Below are positions 44,336-56,700 of a stretch of DNA of 64,000 bases, one piece after another. The stretch covers positions 45,298,243 through 45,362,242 of the forward strand of contig OX419761.1 of assembly GCA_948567375.1 (NCBI GenBank), read 5' to 3'. The stretch is from Lunularia cruciata (Eukaryota > Streptophyta > Marchantiopsida > Lunulariales > Lunulariaceae). Below the pieces are notes generated by a model. The model did not search any database, was not told the DNA's origin, and saw only the letters and a program-made list of their open reading frames with translations. A program made the translations under genes and the position numbers. How positions within the stretch are numbered: position 1 is the first letter of the stretch; every line of letters begins with the position of its first letter.

Positions 44336-44352
44336 GATGCTTTAATGACTCC

Positions 44353-44605
44353 CACTGGTTGTTGGGCTTCGCGCGCCACAGCGAAATCGTACATCCTGTT
44401 TGTGTGTTCGTTACTTAAATTCAAAATCAAAAATACATTTGTAATCGATGTTTCAAATGTGGGTGATTATTGAGCACCACTTAGGAGTCAGAGAGGCTCC
44501 TTGGAAGCTCTTCCAATGACACCAATATATTTTTATATGACCCTAATATCCTTTTATTAGGGTCATATTCAATTATATTTAGGGTTTCCCCTTCCAAGAT
44601 TTTTT
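44353..44605. other. No gene recognised
   Basis: Short non-coding stretch between two rRNA-like fragments. Confidence 0.35.
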
Positions 44606-44769
44606 CCCTTCTTCACTCACGCAAGGGATCAGGCTTTCCCCGATTGTCCAAGATTCCCACAGTGACTTTCCGTGGTAGTCAAGGCAATGTTTCAGTCCCA
44701 GTGCAGTGAATCGTTCTAACAAACACGTTAAGCGTCATTGGTTTTTGATAAGTCTTTACCTAGTACTTG
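44606..44769 (-). pseudogene. Mitochondrial-type SSU rRNA fragment, copy 4 (antisense)
   Basis: A separate copy outside unit B that is closer to the rRNA at several points (CCCTTCTTCACTCACGC; GATTGTCCAAGATTCCC; GCGTCATTGG). It carries different mutations from copies 1-3, so it diverged independently. Confidence 0.72.
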
Positions 44770-45512
44770 ATATTAACCAACTATTTCCTTTTTATCCAAT
44801 TACTAGTTTATGGAAAGTGCATTGTAATCCAGGATTCACTCTGTTTCGCTCATGAAATCATATTCAATTTCTTGCAAGGCTTAACAGATAAGTTATATAT
44901 ATATATATAAGAGTATGATTTGAGTGGAAAAATGAATTGATATATATAAGAAAAATGAACGCCAAAGGGGAATTGAGAATAGGAATTGAGGGTATTGGTG
45001 GTATCTCCAAGTATGGTTTATCATTAGTATTTCAATTGTGATCATAGATTTCACTAAGATTGATTGTGTGCATAAGCTTTATGCAAGTTGATGTAGATTT
45101 GGCAATGAGACACATGATGTATGAAAGTGCTCACCAAATTTATGAGAATTGAGTCAATTTGAGATAATGGGTGTACAATTTGAGTCCAATAGGTGAAATC
45201 AAGATCAATTTGGCACAAATTGAGCTTGAAGTGCAAAATTGAAGATGGACTTAGGAACCCATCCCCTCGAATTAGGAATTTGGAGATCCCCATAATCTCA
45301 ATTTGGCTCCGGTGGAGAGTTAACGAAGGATTTGATGATTAGCCAAGTGTAAAGGAGGTGCATCATATTGGTGGAAGTTGCCCAAAATTGCCCCAACTAG
45401 TACTCAAGTTGGCCAGAGTTGGGTGAAGCTTGGCCAAATTTGGAGAGGGTTCAAATTAGCAGGAAGAAAGAGGCTTCGAGCATAAGACTGTGGGCTAGAG
45501 AGACTATGAAGG
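44770..45512. other. No gene recognised, includes (TA)n
   Basis: Non-coding. A TA dinucleotide run lies at about 44893-44910. Then a stretch with many AATT words and no recognisable element. Confidence 0.35.
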
Positions 45513-46010
45513 TGTTACAATACAAAGCTTACCAATGAGTTAGTCTAGATTACCAAAGTTGAAAATAAGCCAAATTAGCTAAAAACATTCTAGAAGTATA
45601 TAGGAAGCTACTTTGTACCTTCCAAATATTGGGTAATATGCATGCTAAGTGGTAACTTCTAGGAGGAAACTTCTTGAAAAGTTTCTTGGTTAGTTTAGCT
45701 TGCATGCCAAGTAGGTGGATCCATAATGTGCTTCTTGGAAAGCTTCCTAGCTAACTTAGCTTGCACGCGAAGAGGGTGGCTTCCACAAGGAAGCTCCTTG
45801 AGAAGCTTCCCGATTAGCTTGGCTTGCACTCCAAGTAACCAGCTTGAAGAAAGCTTCTTGAGAAGCTTCTCAAGAGCCTTGTATAATTCCATGTAAATAC
45901 CAAAGCCTACGCTCATGTTAGGCATTTAAAGTTTTCCCTCATTCAAGAGTCTCAATGTGATTTTTCTCTCTCATCTTCTATTCTCTTATTTCTCTCCTCG
46001 GTCTTTTACA
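45513..46010 (+). repeat. 5' LTR of A6
   Basis: 498 bp, starting TGTTACAATACAAAG (decayed) and ending TCTTTTACA. It carries extra palindromic modules compared with A1. A primer-site remnant TTAGTATCAAAGC follows at 46011-46023. Confidence 0.8.
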
Positions 46011-49000
46011 TTAGTATCAAAGCAAGAATGAGATGGGTGGAACTTATGGACCACCAATTCCATTTTCATCAAATCATTGAGATTTTTGTGTCCATGTACT
46101 ATCCAAGCATCATTTCACATAGTTCATCATCTCATGCTTTGGGTAGAATTTTTTGAATACGATCATCTTGTTTGGTGAACCCTTGGTACTTCAGATTGTA
46201 ACTTATAGAGAGCAATGGACATGTTGCATCTATGTGTTAATTTAGATAAATTGTAAATAGTTGATAGAGTAGTACTCATAGCATCAATGCACAAAATTAT
46301 CATTGCCATGTAGTAACAAATTGAGCACCTTACTCAATTCTTGAAAAAACAAGATCACCAACGACAAGAGAAAGTAGAGAGAACGCCATCCCAAGAAGGA
46401 GAAGAACAAATCTAATTCCTAAAGCCCAAATTATTTGAAGGCAAGAACCTCCCAAGTGTAGTGGAGAATTTTGTGTTTGATTGTGAATGTTATTTTGAAC
46501 TATAAATCTTCAAGATGAATGGAAATAGATCTTCTTAGCTTCAAGCCAATTGGCTAGAGTGGCACAACTATGGTGGCAATTCCAAGTGGAGCGAGCTAAA
46601 CAATAGATTGTTATACCAATCTTGACATAGAGAGAATTCAAGAGTGAAATAATGGGCAATTTCAAGCTAAAAATGTCACACAAGCTACACAAGATAGGTT
46701 GGCAGAATTGAAATACATTGGTTCTACAAGAAACTATCTCATGCAATTCCAAAACACCATTATGTAAATTTTGGATATGCTAGATAGTGAAGCTCTAGAT
46801 TGATTTGTGAGGAGCTTGAAGTCATGCATCAAATTGAAAGTGACCATGGGGGAGCCCAAAGACTTGGAGAAAGCAATGTAGTTGGTTGAGTATTTTGATT
46901 CCTTGGTTGCAACAACTTGGTCTCAACCTCGACCTTCATAGAACCTACCAACACATATCACACAAAATGGAGGAGCTCACCCATGGAGATTGATGCCATC
47001 CAATAGAGACCACATGGCACAACAGATAAGGAAATATTATAACAAAATGGTGGTTGCTTTTATTGTCATCAAATTGAATATTGCATTGATGAATGTCCAT
47101 TCAAGAATGAGTAACCTTGACAAGTTGCCTAAATTTTTGTGGAGCAAAAGGATCAAGGAAATAAGGAATCCCAATAGATGATTTTGAGCCGCCTATTGGG
47201 GACTTGATTAGTTCCAACAGGATTGAAGGCTCAACCTATGCAAGTTTGCTTCACTTGTAAAGTATGATATTTAATCATGGTTGTAGGATTTTGGTTGATT
47301 CTAGAAGTTCAAAGAATTGCATGTCCATACAATTAGCAAAAGAATAGATTATTTCTATCAAGCTGATAATTGGAAGTAGATTGATGATGGCGGATGGTAG
47401 AAAATATTTTGCATTTTGTACCTCATATCTTGTTACATTCAAGATTGAGAAGGAGTATTTGGATTATATGAGGTTTGTAGTGGCACCTCTACACTATGAT
47501 TTCATTCTAGTTTTACCTTAGTTTGAACATCAGAATGATCAATATGATTGGACCCAATGACAAATTCAACTACAATACCAAGGTAAAATTCTTTGATTAG
47601 ATTGTTTAGCATATTTGAGTAAAACACATAAGAATAGTCAATGCCAAGATGAGAAGTTTGTCAAAAAAGTAGCCATAGAGCAAGCTTTGAAGGAAGATAA
47701 GTCCCAAGATGGGACGGTTGTCAATAAAGCAACCATGGAGCAAGCTTTGGAGGAAAATGAGTTTGCTTTTGCAATGTGGATCAAGCCGATTGTGCATTGA
47801 GAATCTGAGTAGGGTCAGAAACCTCATCAAGCAATGGTCATCAAATAGTTTAGGAGTTTTCAAATGTGTTTTTGGATGATTTTTCAAAAGGATTACCCTC
47901 TGATTGTGATATGCTCTTCAAGATTAAGTTATTATAAAGAAGTACTCTAGTGAGTAGACCAATCTATTAGCTCTCACCAAACAAGTTGGATGAGCTTTGA
48001 ATAACATCAACAGAGTTGTTAAAGAAGGATTTCATGTGATATAGTACATCTCCTTGGGGAGCACCAATACTATTTACACCAAAGAAGGATGGAGGGTTTT
48101 GCTTTTGTATTGATTATTGTGACCTCAATAAACAAATAGTGAAGAATGCATATCCTTTGCCTCAAATTGATGACTTGTTGGATCAATTGAGTAGAGCACA
48201 ATACTTCTCCAAGTTGGATCTCCAAAGTGGCCAATGGTAAATTCCCATTTATAGAGAAGATGTGCAAAAAACTACCTTTTGCACAAGGTATGGGCATTTT
48301 GAATGGAGAGTTCTACCTTTTAGGCTCACTAATGCTCTGAGCAATCTTCATGGATCAAATGCATTGGTTGTTGGATGGGCTATTAGATTGGTACATAGTA
48401 GTGTTTTTGGATGAAATCTTAATCTATATCAAGACGGATGTAGAGCACATGAATCACATGCAAGAGGTCCTAAGATGACCACTGCAATGGAAAATTTATT
48501 ACAAGAAGTCAAAATATGCCTTTAGGCAAAAGGAAGTTACATTCTTGGGTCATAAGATCTCATTAGAGGGGATAAAGATAGAAGCGGAGAAAATCAAGGC
48601 CATTAATGATTGACTTCCACCCAAGGATGCCAGTAAAGTGAGGGCATTTAATGGATTAGCAAGTTTTTATCAAATAGTTCATCCATTATTATGCTCATAT
48701 GGCCGCATCATTGACTGACCTCTTGGGGAAGACTGCAAGCTTTCAATGGGACCACCAAGCACAAAGAAGCATTCAACTACCTTTTGTGGTTGATTTTGGT
48801 ACTTCTAACTTTTCCATTGGCATCATGTTGCAATAGGAATTTCAAAATAAGATACATCTCATTGCTTTTATGTCATGAGGACTAAAAATTGTAGAAAGAA
48901 ATTACTCTACTTGAGATTGAGAACAACTAGTAATGGTATATGCCACCAAGGTATGGATGCATTATCTCTTGGGAAAAACAAGTGATCATGCAAACCAATC

Positions 49001-49023
49001 ATAAACCTTTGTTGTAGATATTA
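46011..49023 (+). mobile_element. Family A element A6, gag to RNase H, truncated
   Basis: Plus-strand gag (about 46270-47110; knuckle CFYCHQIEYCIDEC near 47056 has lost its His), protease (about 47280-47600; S-R in place of S-G), RT (about 47950-48480) and RNase H start, then an abrupt join to a minus LTR at 49024. In RT the catalytic box reads FLDEILIY, so the second Asp is Glu, and stops are frequent. More decayed than A1 and A3. Confidence 0.8.
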
Positions 49024-49485
49024 TGTAAAAGACCGAGGAGAGAAATAGAAGAATAGAAGATCAAATATCATATTGGGACCCTTGAATGAGAGAAACTCCA
49101 AATGCCTAGCATGAGTTTGGGCTTTGGTATTTATAAGAAACATACAAGGCTCTTGAGAAGCTTCTTAAAGCCACCTCTTGGAGTGCAAGCCAAGTTAATC
49201 AGGAAGCTTCTCAACAAGCTTCTTTCTAGAAGCCGCCTACTTGGCATGCAAGTTAAGCTTCCCAAGAAGCTTCTTTCTAGAAGCTACCTATTTGGAGTGC
49301 AAGCTAAGCTAGTTGGGAAGATTCTCAAGAAGTTTTCCTAGAAGTTACCATTGGGTATGCATGATCTCCAATACTTGGGAAGTACCAAGTAGCTTCCTAG
49401 ATACTTCTAGAATATTCTTAGCTAATTTGTCCTATTTTCTACTTCATTAGCTTTAACTAACTCATCAATAAACTCCATATTGTAT
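49024..49485 (-). repeat. Family A LTR (minus) of A7
   Basis: Starts TGTAAAAGACCGAGG on plus and follows the family to AACTCCATATTGTA. It lies head-on against A6. Confidence 0.75.
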
Positions 49486-51358
49486 ATACTCCTCTAATGC
49501 TAGTTGGTCATATCCTCATCACCATTAAAGCTTCAAACTCCTAGATGGTCGTTTGTGCATTCTAGAGATGAGAAAGAGGCTTCTAAGTAGCATCATGAAG
49601 AAAATACCCTTTCTAGAGGACTTTGTACTTGGTATATTGTTGGTAGCCTCATTTAATGTGGTGATGTGCAAGGATACAATCAACTTCATACTCCTCATGA
49701 TCATTGATGAGGATAGGAGGAGGCGGAATTGGACATGAAAAAGGAAAAAAAGATGGATTAGGAACAAAGCGTTTCAACTTGGAAATATGAAAGATAGGGT
49801 GGATGCGCATATGACAAAGTAAGGTAAGTTGTTAAGAAACATGAGGATGATTTGGGTAATATCAGATAGTCTTATCTAATTAGGAGTAAGTTTATGGACT
49901 TGGGTATCAAGTGAGAGGGGTAGGTTATTAGAAGAAAGCATGACCTTATCATTGAGTTGAAAGGTGAGATTACGACGATAATGGTCTACATATTGTTTTT
50001 TTAATTTTGAATAACAAGTAGATGAGATTTGACTTGTTGGAAGGATTGGGATATGGTGGTCAAGAATCAATTAAAATCCTACAACCATGATCCAATATCA
50101 TACCTTACAAGTGAAGAAAACTTGCATAGGTTGAGCCTTCAATCCCATTAGAAGTAATCAAGTTTCCAATAGGCGGCTCAAAATCTCCTACTAAGATTCC
50201 TTGTTTCCTTGATCCTTTTGCTCTACAAACTCCATTTAGGTAACTTGTTGAGGTTGCTCATTCTTGAGTAGATGTTCAACAATGCGATGTCCAATTTGGC
50301 AACAATAAAAGTAACCATCATTTTTTCACAATCTTTCCCTATTTACTATACCAAGTGGTCTCTATTGGATGGCATTGATCTCCATTGGTGTTGGCTCATC
50401 CACTTGTGTGTAGTGTGTGGGCAAGTTTGGTGAAGGTCAAGATCAAGATCAAGTTGTCACAACCAAGGAATCAAAGCGCTCAACCAATTGCATGGCTTCC
50501 TCCAAGTCTTTGGACTCTCGTATGGTCACTTCCAATTTGGTGTGTGACTTCAAGCTCCTCACAAATTGATCTAGAGCTTCACCATCTAATATTCCAAAAT
50601 TTGCATAATGATGTTATGGAATTGCATGATATAACTTCTTACAAAACCAATCTGCTTCAATTTTGCCAACTTATCTTGTACAACTTGTATGGCATTTATA
50701 GCTTGAAATCACCAAATTATTGCACTCTTGAATTCTCTCCATGTCAAGATTAGTGTAACAATCTATCTTTTAGCTCACTTCACTTGGAATTATCACTATA
50801 GTTTTGCCATTCTATCCAATTGCCTTGAAACCAAGAGGATCTATTTGTGTTCATCTTGAAGATTTGTAACTTCAAAATTACATTCACAATGAAACACAAA
50901 ATTCTCCATTGTGTTTAGGAGGTTCTTGCTTTCAAATACCTAGGGCTTTGAGAATCAGATTTTCTCTTCTCTGGCTCAAATTGGTGCTCTCTCTAATTGC
51001 TTTAGTTGTTGGGGATCTTATTCTTCCAACAATCAAGTAAGTTGCTTGATTTCTTGCTACATAACAATGATAATTTTGGGCATTGCCACCATGGCTACTA
51101 CTCTATCAAACTATCTACAATTGATCTAAATTAACACATAGATACAAGATATCCACCATTCTCCATAAATTACAATTGCAAGTACCAAGGGTTCATCAAA
51201 CAAAGTGATCATATTCAAAAGATTTTACCCAATGCATGTGGTGATGAACTGTATGAAATGATGCTTGGGTAGTATACAAACACAAAAATCCCAATGGTTT
51301 GGCAAAAATAGATTTGATGATCCATAGATTCTATCCAACCTGTTCCTACTCTAATGCC
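49486..51358 (-). mobile_element. Family A element A7 internal remnant (minus)
   Basis: Read on minus: leader and gag (51358 down to about 50260), protease start (about 50100), then a deletion join to the integrase C-terminal and chromodomain region (50075 down to 49500). RT, RNase H and most of integrase are missing. The same kind of pol deletion is seen in the element at 27.0-28.0 kb, with different endpoints. Confidence 0.75.
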
Positions 51359-51428
51359 ATTGCAAAAGAATGATGAGAGAAATATTCAAGAAGCTTCCTT
51401 CTAGAAGTTGCCTACTTGGCGTCCAAGT
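51359..51428 (-). repeat. Family A LTR remnant of A7 (minus)
   Basis: About 70 bases of LTR with an internal deletion, cut off by the family B LTR that begins at 51429. Confidence 0.6.
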
Positions 51429-52025
51429 TGTAATACCAATAGCTAGATATATTATCTAGAGATAAAAGTTGGCTTGGAAACATCTAGAAGGATGCTAGGT
51501 ATGATGGGCTTGCTAGATCAGATAGATTTGTCACCAAAAGAGTACTTTTACTAATAAGGTAGAAGTCAAAAATAACATGAAAATTTCAAAGTTAATTTTG
51601 GAGGCCTAAACAGATGAATTAGACCTTGAAAATAATCAATGTCCCTCCCTTAAGAAAGAAAAGGCTTACTTTCTCCCCCCTTAGATTTTTTTCATTGAGA
51701 GTTTTCCACTTGTACCTTACCCACGTGACTTGAGCTTCTTGCAAGAAAATTCTCTAAAGATTCAATTTGGTCAAACTTGTTTGACTAACTAGATATGACA
51801 AGGACTAACATGTCACCCATCTAGATAACTAATCTAAGGGTAGAGCTCATTGACATGTCACTAATCCATATATCTCATCCAAGGATAGAGCTTCTTTTGA
51901 GGAGTTCCTCTTTGTTATATAATAAAGAGCAGGTGCTCCTTTGGGGGCATCGGAATATTGAGTGTGAAGCGTGTGTTTTTTCTCTTGTATCTCTCTTGGA
52001 GAGTTCTTGTCTTTGAAGTATTAGA
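51429..52025 (+). repeat. 5' LTR of B2
   Basis: 597 bp from TGTAATACCAATAGC to ATTAGA (decayed ATTACA). Followed by a perfect Met-tRNA primer site. Confidence 0.85.
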
Positions 52026-52026
52026 A

Positions 52027-52038
52027 TGGTATCAGAGC
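52027..52038 (+). other. Primer-binding site, initiator Met tRNA (perfect)
   Basis: TGGTATCAGAGC, the exact plant consensus, one base after the LTR end. Confidence 0.9.
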
Positions 52039-52149
52039 AGATGTTTTAAACCAAGAGAGTGGATCACTCTTCTTGGAAGAACATGGGCTATTGGAATTGA
52101 GTAATTTGAGGGGAGAAAACATAGTGCAATTGCTAGACTTGGGAGTTAT

Positions 52150-53640
52150 TTTAAAGAGCGGATGGGATGGAGGCGCTTGGAGGACAATTTCTTGCATCTA
52201 GCTTGCCATTCTTGAATCCATTCCACATCAAGATTATATACATCCAACATTAGCAAATGAGTATCTCTTGTTTATCAATTTGGAGTAGAATTCATGGATA
52301 GAGTGATGAATTCACCAAACTTGGTGATTCTACATGTGGTGGTATATGAAAAAGAGTGGAATTTAACAATGTACATTCTGTTATGATATTATGGACTTAA
52401 ATGTACCAAATTTCCACCTTTTCAACATGCAAGTAGAAATCCATTATGTGGTTAGACCAAAAGTGATGGTTAGAGATTTTCTAGTCTACGATTTTGGCAA
52501 GGGATATTATTAACAAGTGATAGCCTTTGAGGTCCCAATGTCAATCTAAATAGTATATGCTTCCTCTTGAATGATCATTTTAACCCTCTATTAAAGTAGG
52601 AAGTAAGAATTGAACATTTTTCTTGTGTAGAAATCATGGATCTGTAGTTGTAGGAGTTGATGCCAGGAATGCAAGGGATGTTGAACGAGTTTTGGGAGAT
52701 CAAGATGACCATGAAAGAATTGCAAAATCAAATACATACCATTAAGAACGATCAAGTAATGCAAGAAGGAGAGCCATCTTAACAACCAACACCAACAATC
52801 AAAGTACTTAAAGAGTTACTCATGTCAATAACACCAATCCCAATCAACAACCAAGCCAAATTGTTACTATGAATGAAAAAGATGTGCAACATTGAGCCTT
52901 ATAAGAGACAATGTTCCATGGGAGTAGTGGAAAATTGGATTTTAAGAATAAATTGATACCTTTGATTGTTCACAATAGAGATCATTTTGTAGGCATGTTT
53001 GCATGTGGGTACTTGAACGATAAAGCCCTCACATGATATGATGCTTGGGAACAATCATTGATAATAGAAGGAAGAGATATCACTTGGACAACCATGCAAG
53101 AAAGGCTGCTCAAGAATTTCCAATCTATGGATTCCATGCAAATGGCCCAAACCAGACTTGAGGGGTTGAAGTAGAAGAATAGCATACAAGAGTACATGGA
53201 GGTATTTCTTGATCTACAAGTTGTGATAACCAATATGAGTCCAATCAAAGCTCTTGATAATTTCAAAAGAGAGTTAAAAGAGCAGATTTGCCAAGAGGTA
53301 ATGATGTAAAATCCTCACATTGTTTTTGAAGCCATTGCTTGCTCTCAAAGAATAATAGAGGCGCTTGGAGGAGGTGAAGCAATAACACCAATGCAAAACT
53401 TTTGGGCTAAGACACACCATTTTGGTGGACTAGTTTCTATGGAATTGGGCAACCTTTGGTTACAAGATTGAGGAGGAAGACCTCTCCAAGAAGAATGTGG
53501 ACCGGTCAAAGAAAGGAGAGAAGGAGTCTCACAAGGAGAAGGGGCTTGAGCAAAACAACAATAATGTTACAATTGTGGCTAAATTGAGTACATAGCCATC
53601 AATTGTCCTGTTAGTCATCTTAGAGGTCCTCGGCCTCCAT
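52150..53640 (+). pseudogene. B2 gag
   Basis: The gag domain is visible as DITWTTMQERLLKNFQSMDS and NSIQEYMEVFLDLQVVITNM (about 53080-53240), the usual W-x-F / Q-x-Y pattern of retrotransposon gag. A nucleocapsid knuckle near 53570-53612 is broken: CYNCG then a stop, and the His is Tyr. Confidence 0.75.
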
Positions 53641-53674
53641 ATAAACCACATGGAGAGAAAAATCAAAGAAGAGG

Positions 53675-54150
53675 ATGCAAAAGCACATCAGAAAACAAAG
53701 ATCACCAATAAATGTACCTTGTGGTCTTATTGGCCCGGTGAAGAAGAGTAAAAGCAAGAGGAGGAAGATGACGAGTTTGCAAAGGTGGAGGATGACAAAC
53801 ACACAATTAATTGTTGTAAATGGAATGCTAGATGGCAATCCGATGAGAGTGTTGATAGAACCTAGAGCAAAAGAAAATTTCTTGTCTAGCTCTATTGCAA
53901 TAAGGTTGGGGATGGAATTAGAGAAGGATGAGAATGATGAAGTAGAGTTATCTAATGGTCAAACAAAGACGATTGAGTCATTATCTAAAAAGACAATGCT
54001 CTTTATAGGAGAGTATCAAGAAGAAATTGAGTGGTGAGTGATAAAGTTAGCTCATTATGATGCAATTTTAGGCATGCTATGGATAGAGCATTATAACCTC
54101 ATGGTGGATTGGAGAAAGAAAGTAGTGTGAACTAGTCAATGGAAGATCTT
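53675..54150 (+). pseudogene. B2 protease
   Basis: Open for 120 codons. The retropepsin region reads VNGMLDGNPMRVLIEPRAKE, where the expected D-S/T-G of the active site is E-P-R, so it is inactive. It is followed by a decayed ILGM-x-W motif (AILGMLWIEHYN). Confidence 0.75.
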
Positions 54151-54289
54151 TGGAGTTAAAGAAAGATCACAAAGGCAAGAACTACCTTTGGATGTCATAG
54201 GGACCACATCTATTGGTAAGATAAATAGGTGTTTCATGGGTCTAATAAGAGAAGTCCAGAGTGCCTAACATAATGGACAAATTCCTGAG

Positions 54290-56170
54290 AAATTGAAAAA
54301 TGTGGTCAATGAGTTTCAAGATGTCTTTTCAGATGAATTACCCATAGGTTTACCACCAAAATGGAGAAAAGATCATAAAATTGAGACCCTTCTTAAGAAG
54401 GCACCTCCTTGTAAGGCCCATATCAATATCGATTATCACCTCATGAGTTAGAGGAGTGTAAGGCTCAAATCAAGGATATGTTGTAGAAGAGGTTTATCTA
54501 ACCTAACATATCACCATCTAGGGCTCATGTATTGTTTGTGAAGAAGAAGAACAAAACAATACGCATGTGCATTGACTATGAAGGACTGAATCAACAAACG
54601 GTGAAGAATAAATATCCATTATCTTGCATGGATGACTTATTTGATCAACTCAATGGGGCAAGGCAATTCACCAAACTTGATTTGCAGAGTGGTTACAACT
54701 AAGTAGGATTACAAAAGAAGATATATAGAAAATGACCTTTCAAACAAGGTACGGTCACACTTGGATTAATAAAAATCCTGAGATGCGCTTGAGAAACTGC
54801 CCAATTTGTATGTTTTTGAGTACTTGGTGATGTTGTTTGGCCTCACCAATGCTCCAACCACTTTCATGAGTTTGATGAATGACATATTGTGTTTATAATT
54901 GGATAAATCTATTATCATTTTCCTTGAAGCCATCTTAGTCTATAATAAGACAATGATAGAGCACAAGCAACATTTGCAAGAAGCCCTCTAGATTTTATGA
55001 CAAAATCAACTGTATGCCAAAATCTCAAAGTGTGAGATTTGGCAAATTTGAAGCATACTACTTAGGGCATAGAGTAAGTGCAGAACGTATCAAAGTGCTA
55101 ATAGATAAAATAGAGATCATTCAAAAATAGGGTGCTCTAGAAGATCAGACTCAACTCAAGAGTTTCTTGGGATTGATAGTGTTTTATTGTCAATTTGTCA
55201 AGGACTTCTCCAAGATTGCATAACCTTTAACATCACTATTGGGCAAGGTGAAGAAGTGGATATGGAGAACCGCACAAGAATTGGCATTTCAAGAGTTGAA
55301 AGATGCATTACTACATGCATCAATCTTGAAATGGTATGACCAAAAACATCCAATCAAGATGGTTATAGATGCATGAGGTGTAGCAATAAGAGCAGTCTTA
55401 CAACAAGAGTGGCAGGATGGATGGCACCCAATTGCATATTTCTCTCATAAGTCATTATCAGCAGAATGCAACTATCACACCACCAAATAAGAAGAGTTGG
55501 CCATTGTCCTTGCAACCAAGCATTGGAAGCACTATTTGTGTAATAATATGGAATTAGCAACAAAGTTAGTCAAGGCTAACAAAGTAGTGAATATGCCAAA
55601 TTAGCCTAGAATATCTTAGAAGTATATAAGAAGCTTCTTGGGAAGCTTCCTACTAGCTTAACTTGCACCCTAAGTAGATAGTTTCTAAAAGGAAGCTTCT
55701 AGAAGCTTCCAACCAGCTTAGCTTGCATGCCAAGTAGACGACTTCAAGAAGGAAGCTTCTTGAGAAGCTTCCCAATTAACTTGGCTTGCACTCCAAGAAA
55801 GCGGTTCAAGAAAGCTTCTTGAGAAGCTTCTCAAGGGCCTTATATGCTCTTATAAATATGAGATCCAAAGCTCATGCTAGGCATTCAAAATTTCACACAT
55901 TCAAGTATCCCAATGTAATCTTCCATTCTCATGTTTCTCTCCGTGGTCTTTTTCTTTTACAATTTGGGTGAGAAGGCATTTGTGGTAGAGATAGACCACA
56001 AACCTCTAGTCTACCTCAAGACACAGAAAGATCTTTCTTGTCAACAGATTTGGTGGGTAGAGTTGGGACAACAATTCAACATGACAATCAGATATATAGA
56101 AGGCAAGAAGCAACTTGTAGATGCATTCACACGGATGTCAATGGCAAACAATCTGGTGATGGAAGTCAAG
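54290..56170 (+). pseudogene. B2 reverse transcriptase and RNase H (split)
   Basis: RT motifs are [32 protein letters not shown] and [10 protein letters not shown]. The catalytic box is FLEAILVYN instead of FLDDILVYS, so it is dead. RNase H motifs HWKHYL (55520s) and VVEIDHKPLVYLKTQ (55980s) are separated by the solo LTR at 55539-55961; removing the LTR and one target copy restores collinearity. Confidence 0.82.
55539..55961 (+). repeat. Solo family A LTR in B2
   Basis: 423 bp, TGTAATAATATGG to TTTTACA, flanked by ATTTG at 55534-55538 and 55962-55966. No internal sequence, so it is the product of LTR-LTR recombination after insertion. Confidence 0.9.
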
Positions 56171-56299
56171 ACAAACCTTGAATTATGGCCAAGGATTTTT
56201 GCTACTACAAAAACTAATTCACAAATTATAGGTGCTCAATCATCCAAAGGCATCACCAACACCCAAAGACTCACCTTTTATGATAGTACGTTATAGATC

Positions 56300-56700
56300 T
56301 TGGATGCCATGGATCTAAGAACTACCATCATAGCAGAATGTCATGATTTTGACATTGCAAGTCACATTGGAGTGGACAAGACCTTGATGTAGTCAAACAC
56401 CATTACTATTGGCTCAAGATGAGCAACAATGTGATGGAATATGCTTGGAGCTACCTACTTTATCAACAAAATAAAGCTTCTAATCAAGCTTCCACAAGAC
56501 GCCTTCAACTCCTCTCCACTCCTACACAACATTGGGAATAGGTAAACATAGATCTGGTTTGTGAATTGCCCAAGACCACCTTAGGGTTTGACTCTATCTT
56601 TGTCTTTGTCAATCAACTTAGTAAAATGATTCATGTGCTTTGAGCCAGCATGTCTCTCACTCATGATCAACCTCTTATGGCTATTATGGTAGCGCACCAT
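56300..56700 (+). pseudogene. B2 integrase N-terminal part
   Basis: An HHCC-like region with stops, then LVCELPKTTLGFDSIFVFVN and KMIHVL of the catalytic core. The element is cut off here. Confidence 0.7.

Larger units (their letters stand above)
40040..44352. repeat. Unit B of the duplicated composite region
   Basis: Same building blocks as unit A, with two additions: a GC-richer insert of about 430 bp (40306-40735) and the long non-LTR copy (41849-43919). It ends with a mitochondrial-type rRNA fragment and GATGCTTTAATGACTC, as unit A does. Confidence 0.7.
51429..56700 (+). mobile_element. Family B gypsy element B2, 3' end lost
   Basis: 5' LTR, primer site, gag (about 52150-53600), protease (53675-54130), RT (about 54300-55000), RNase H (about 55300-56150, split by a solo family A LTR) and integrase (about 56300-56690). 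It then runs into the minus-strand family C LTR, so the rest of integrase and the 3' LTR are missing. The order marks it as Ty3/gypsy. All regions have stops. Confidence 0.85.
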
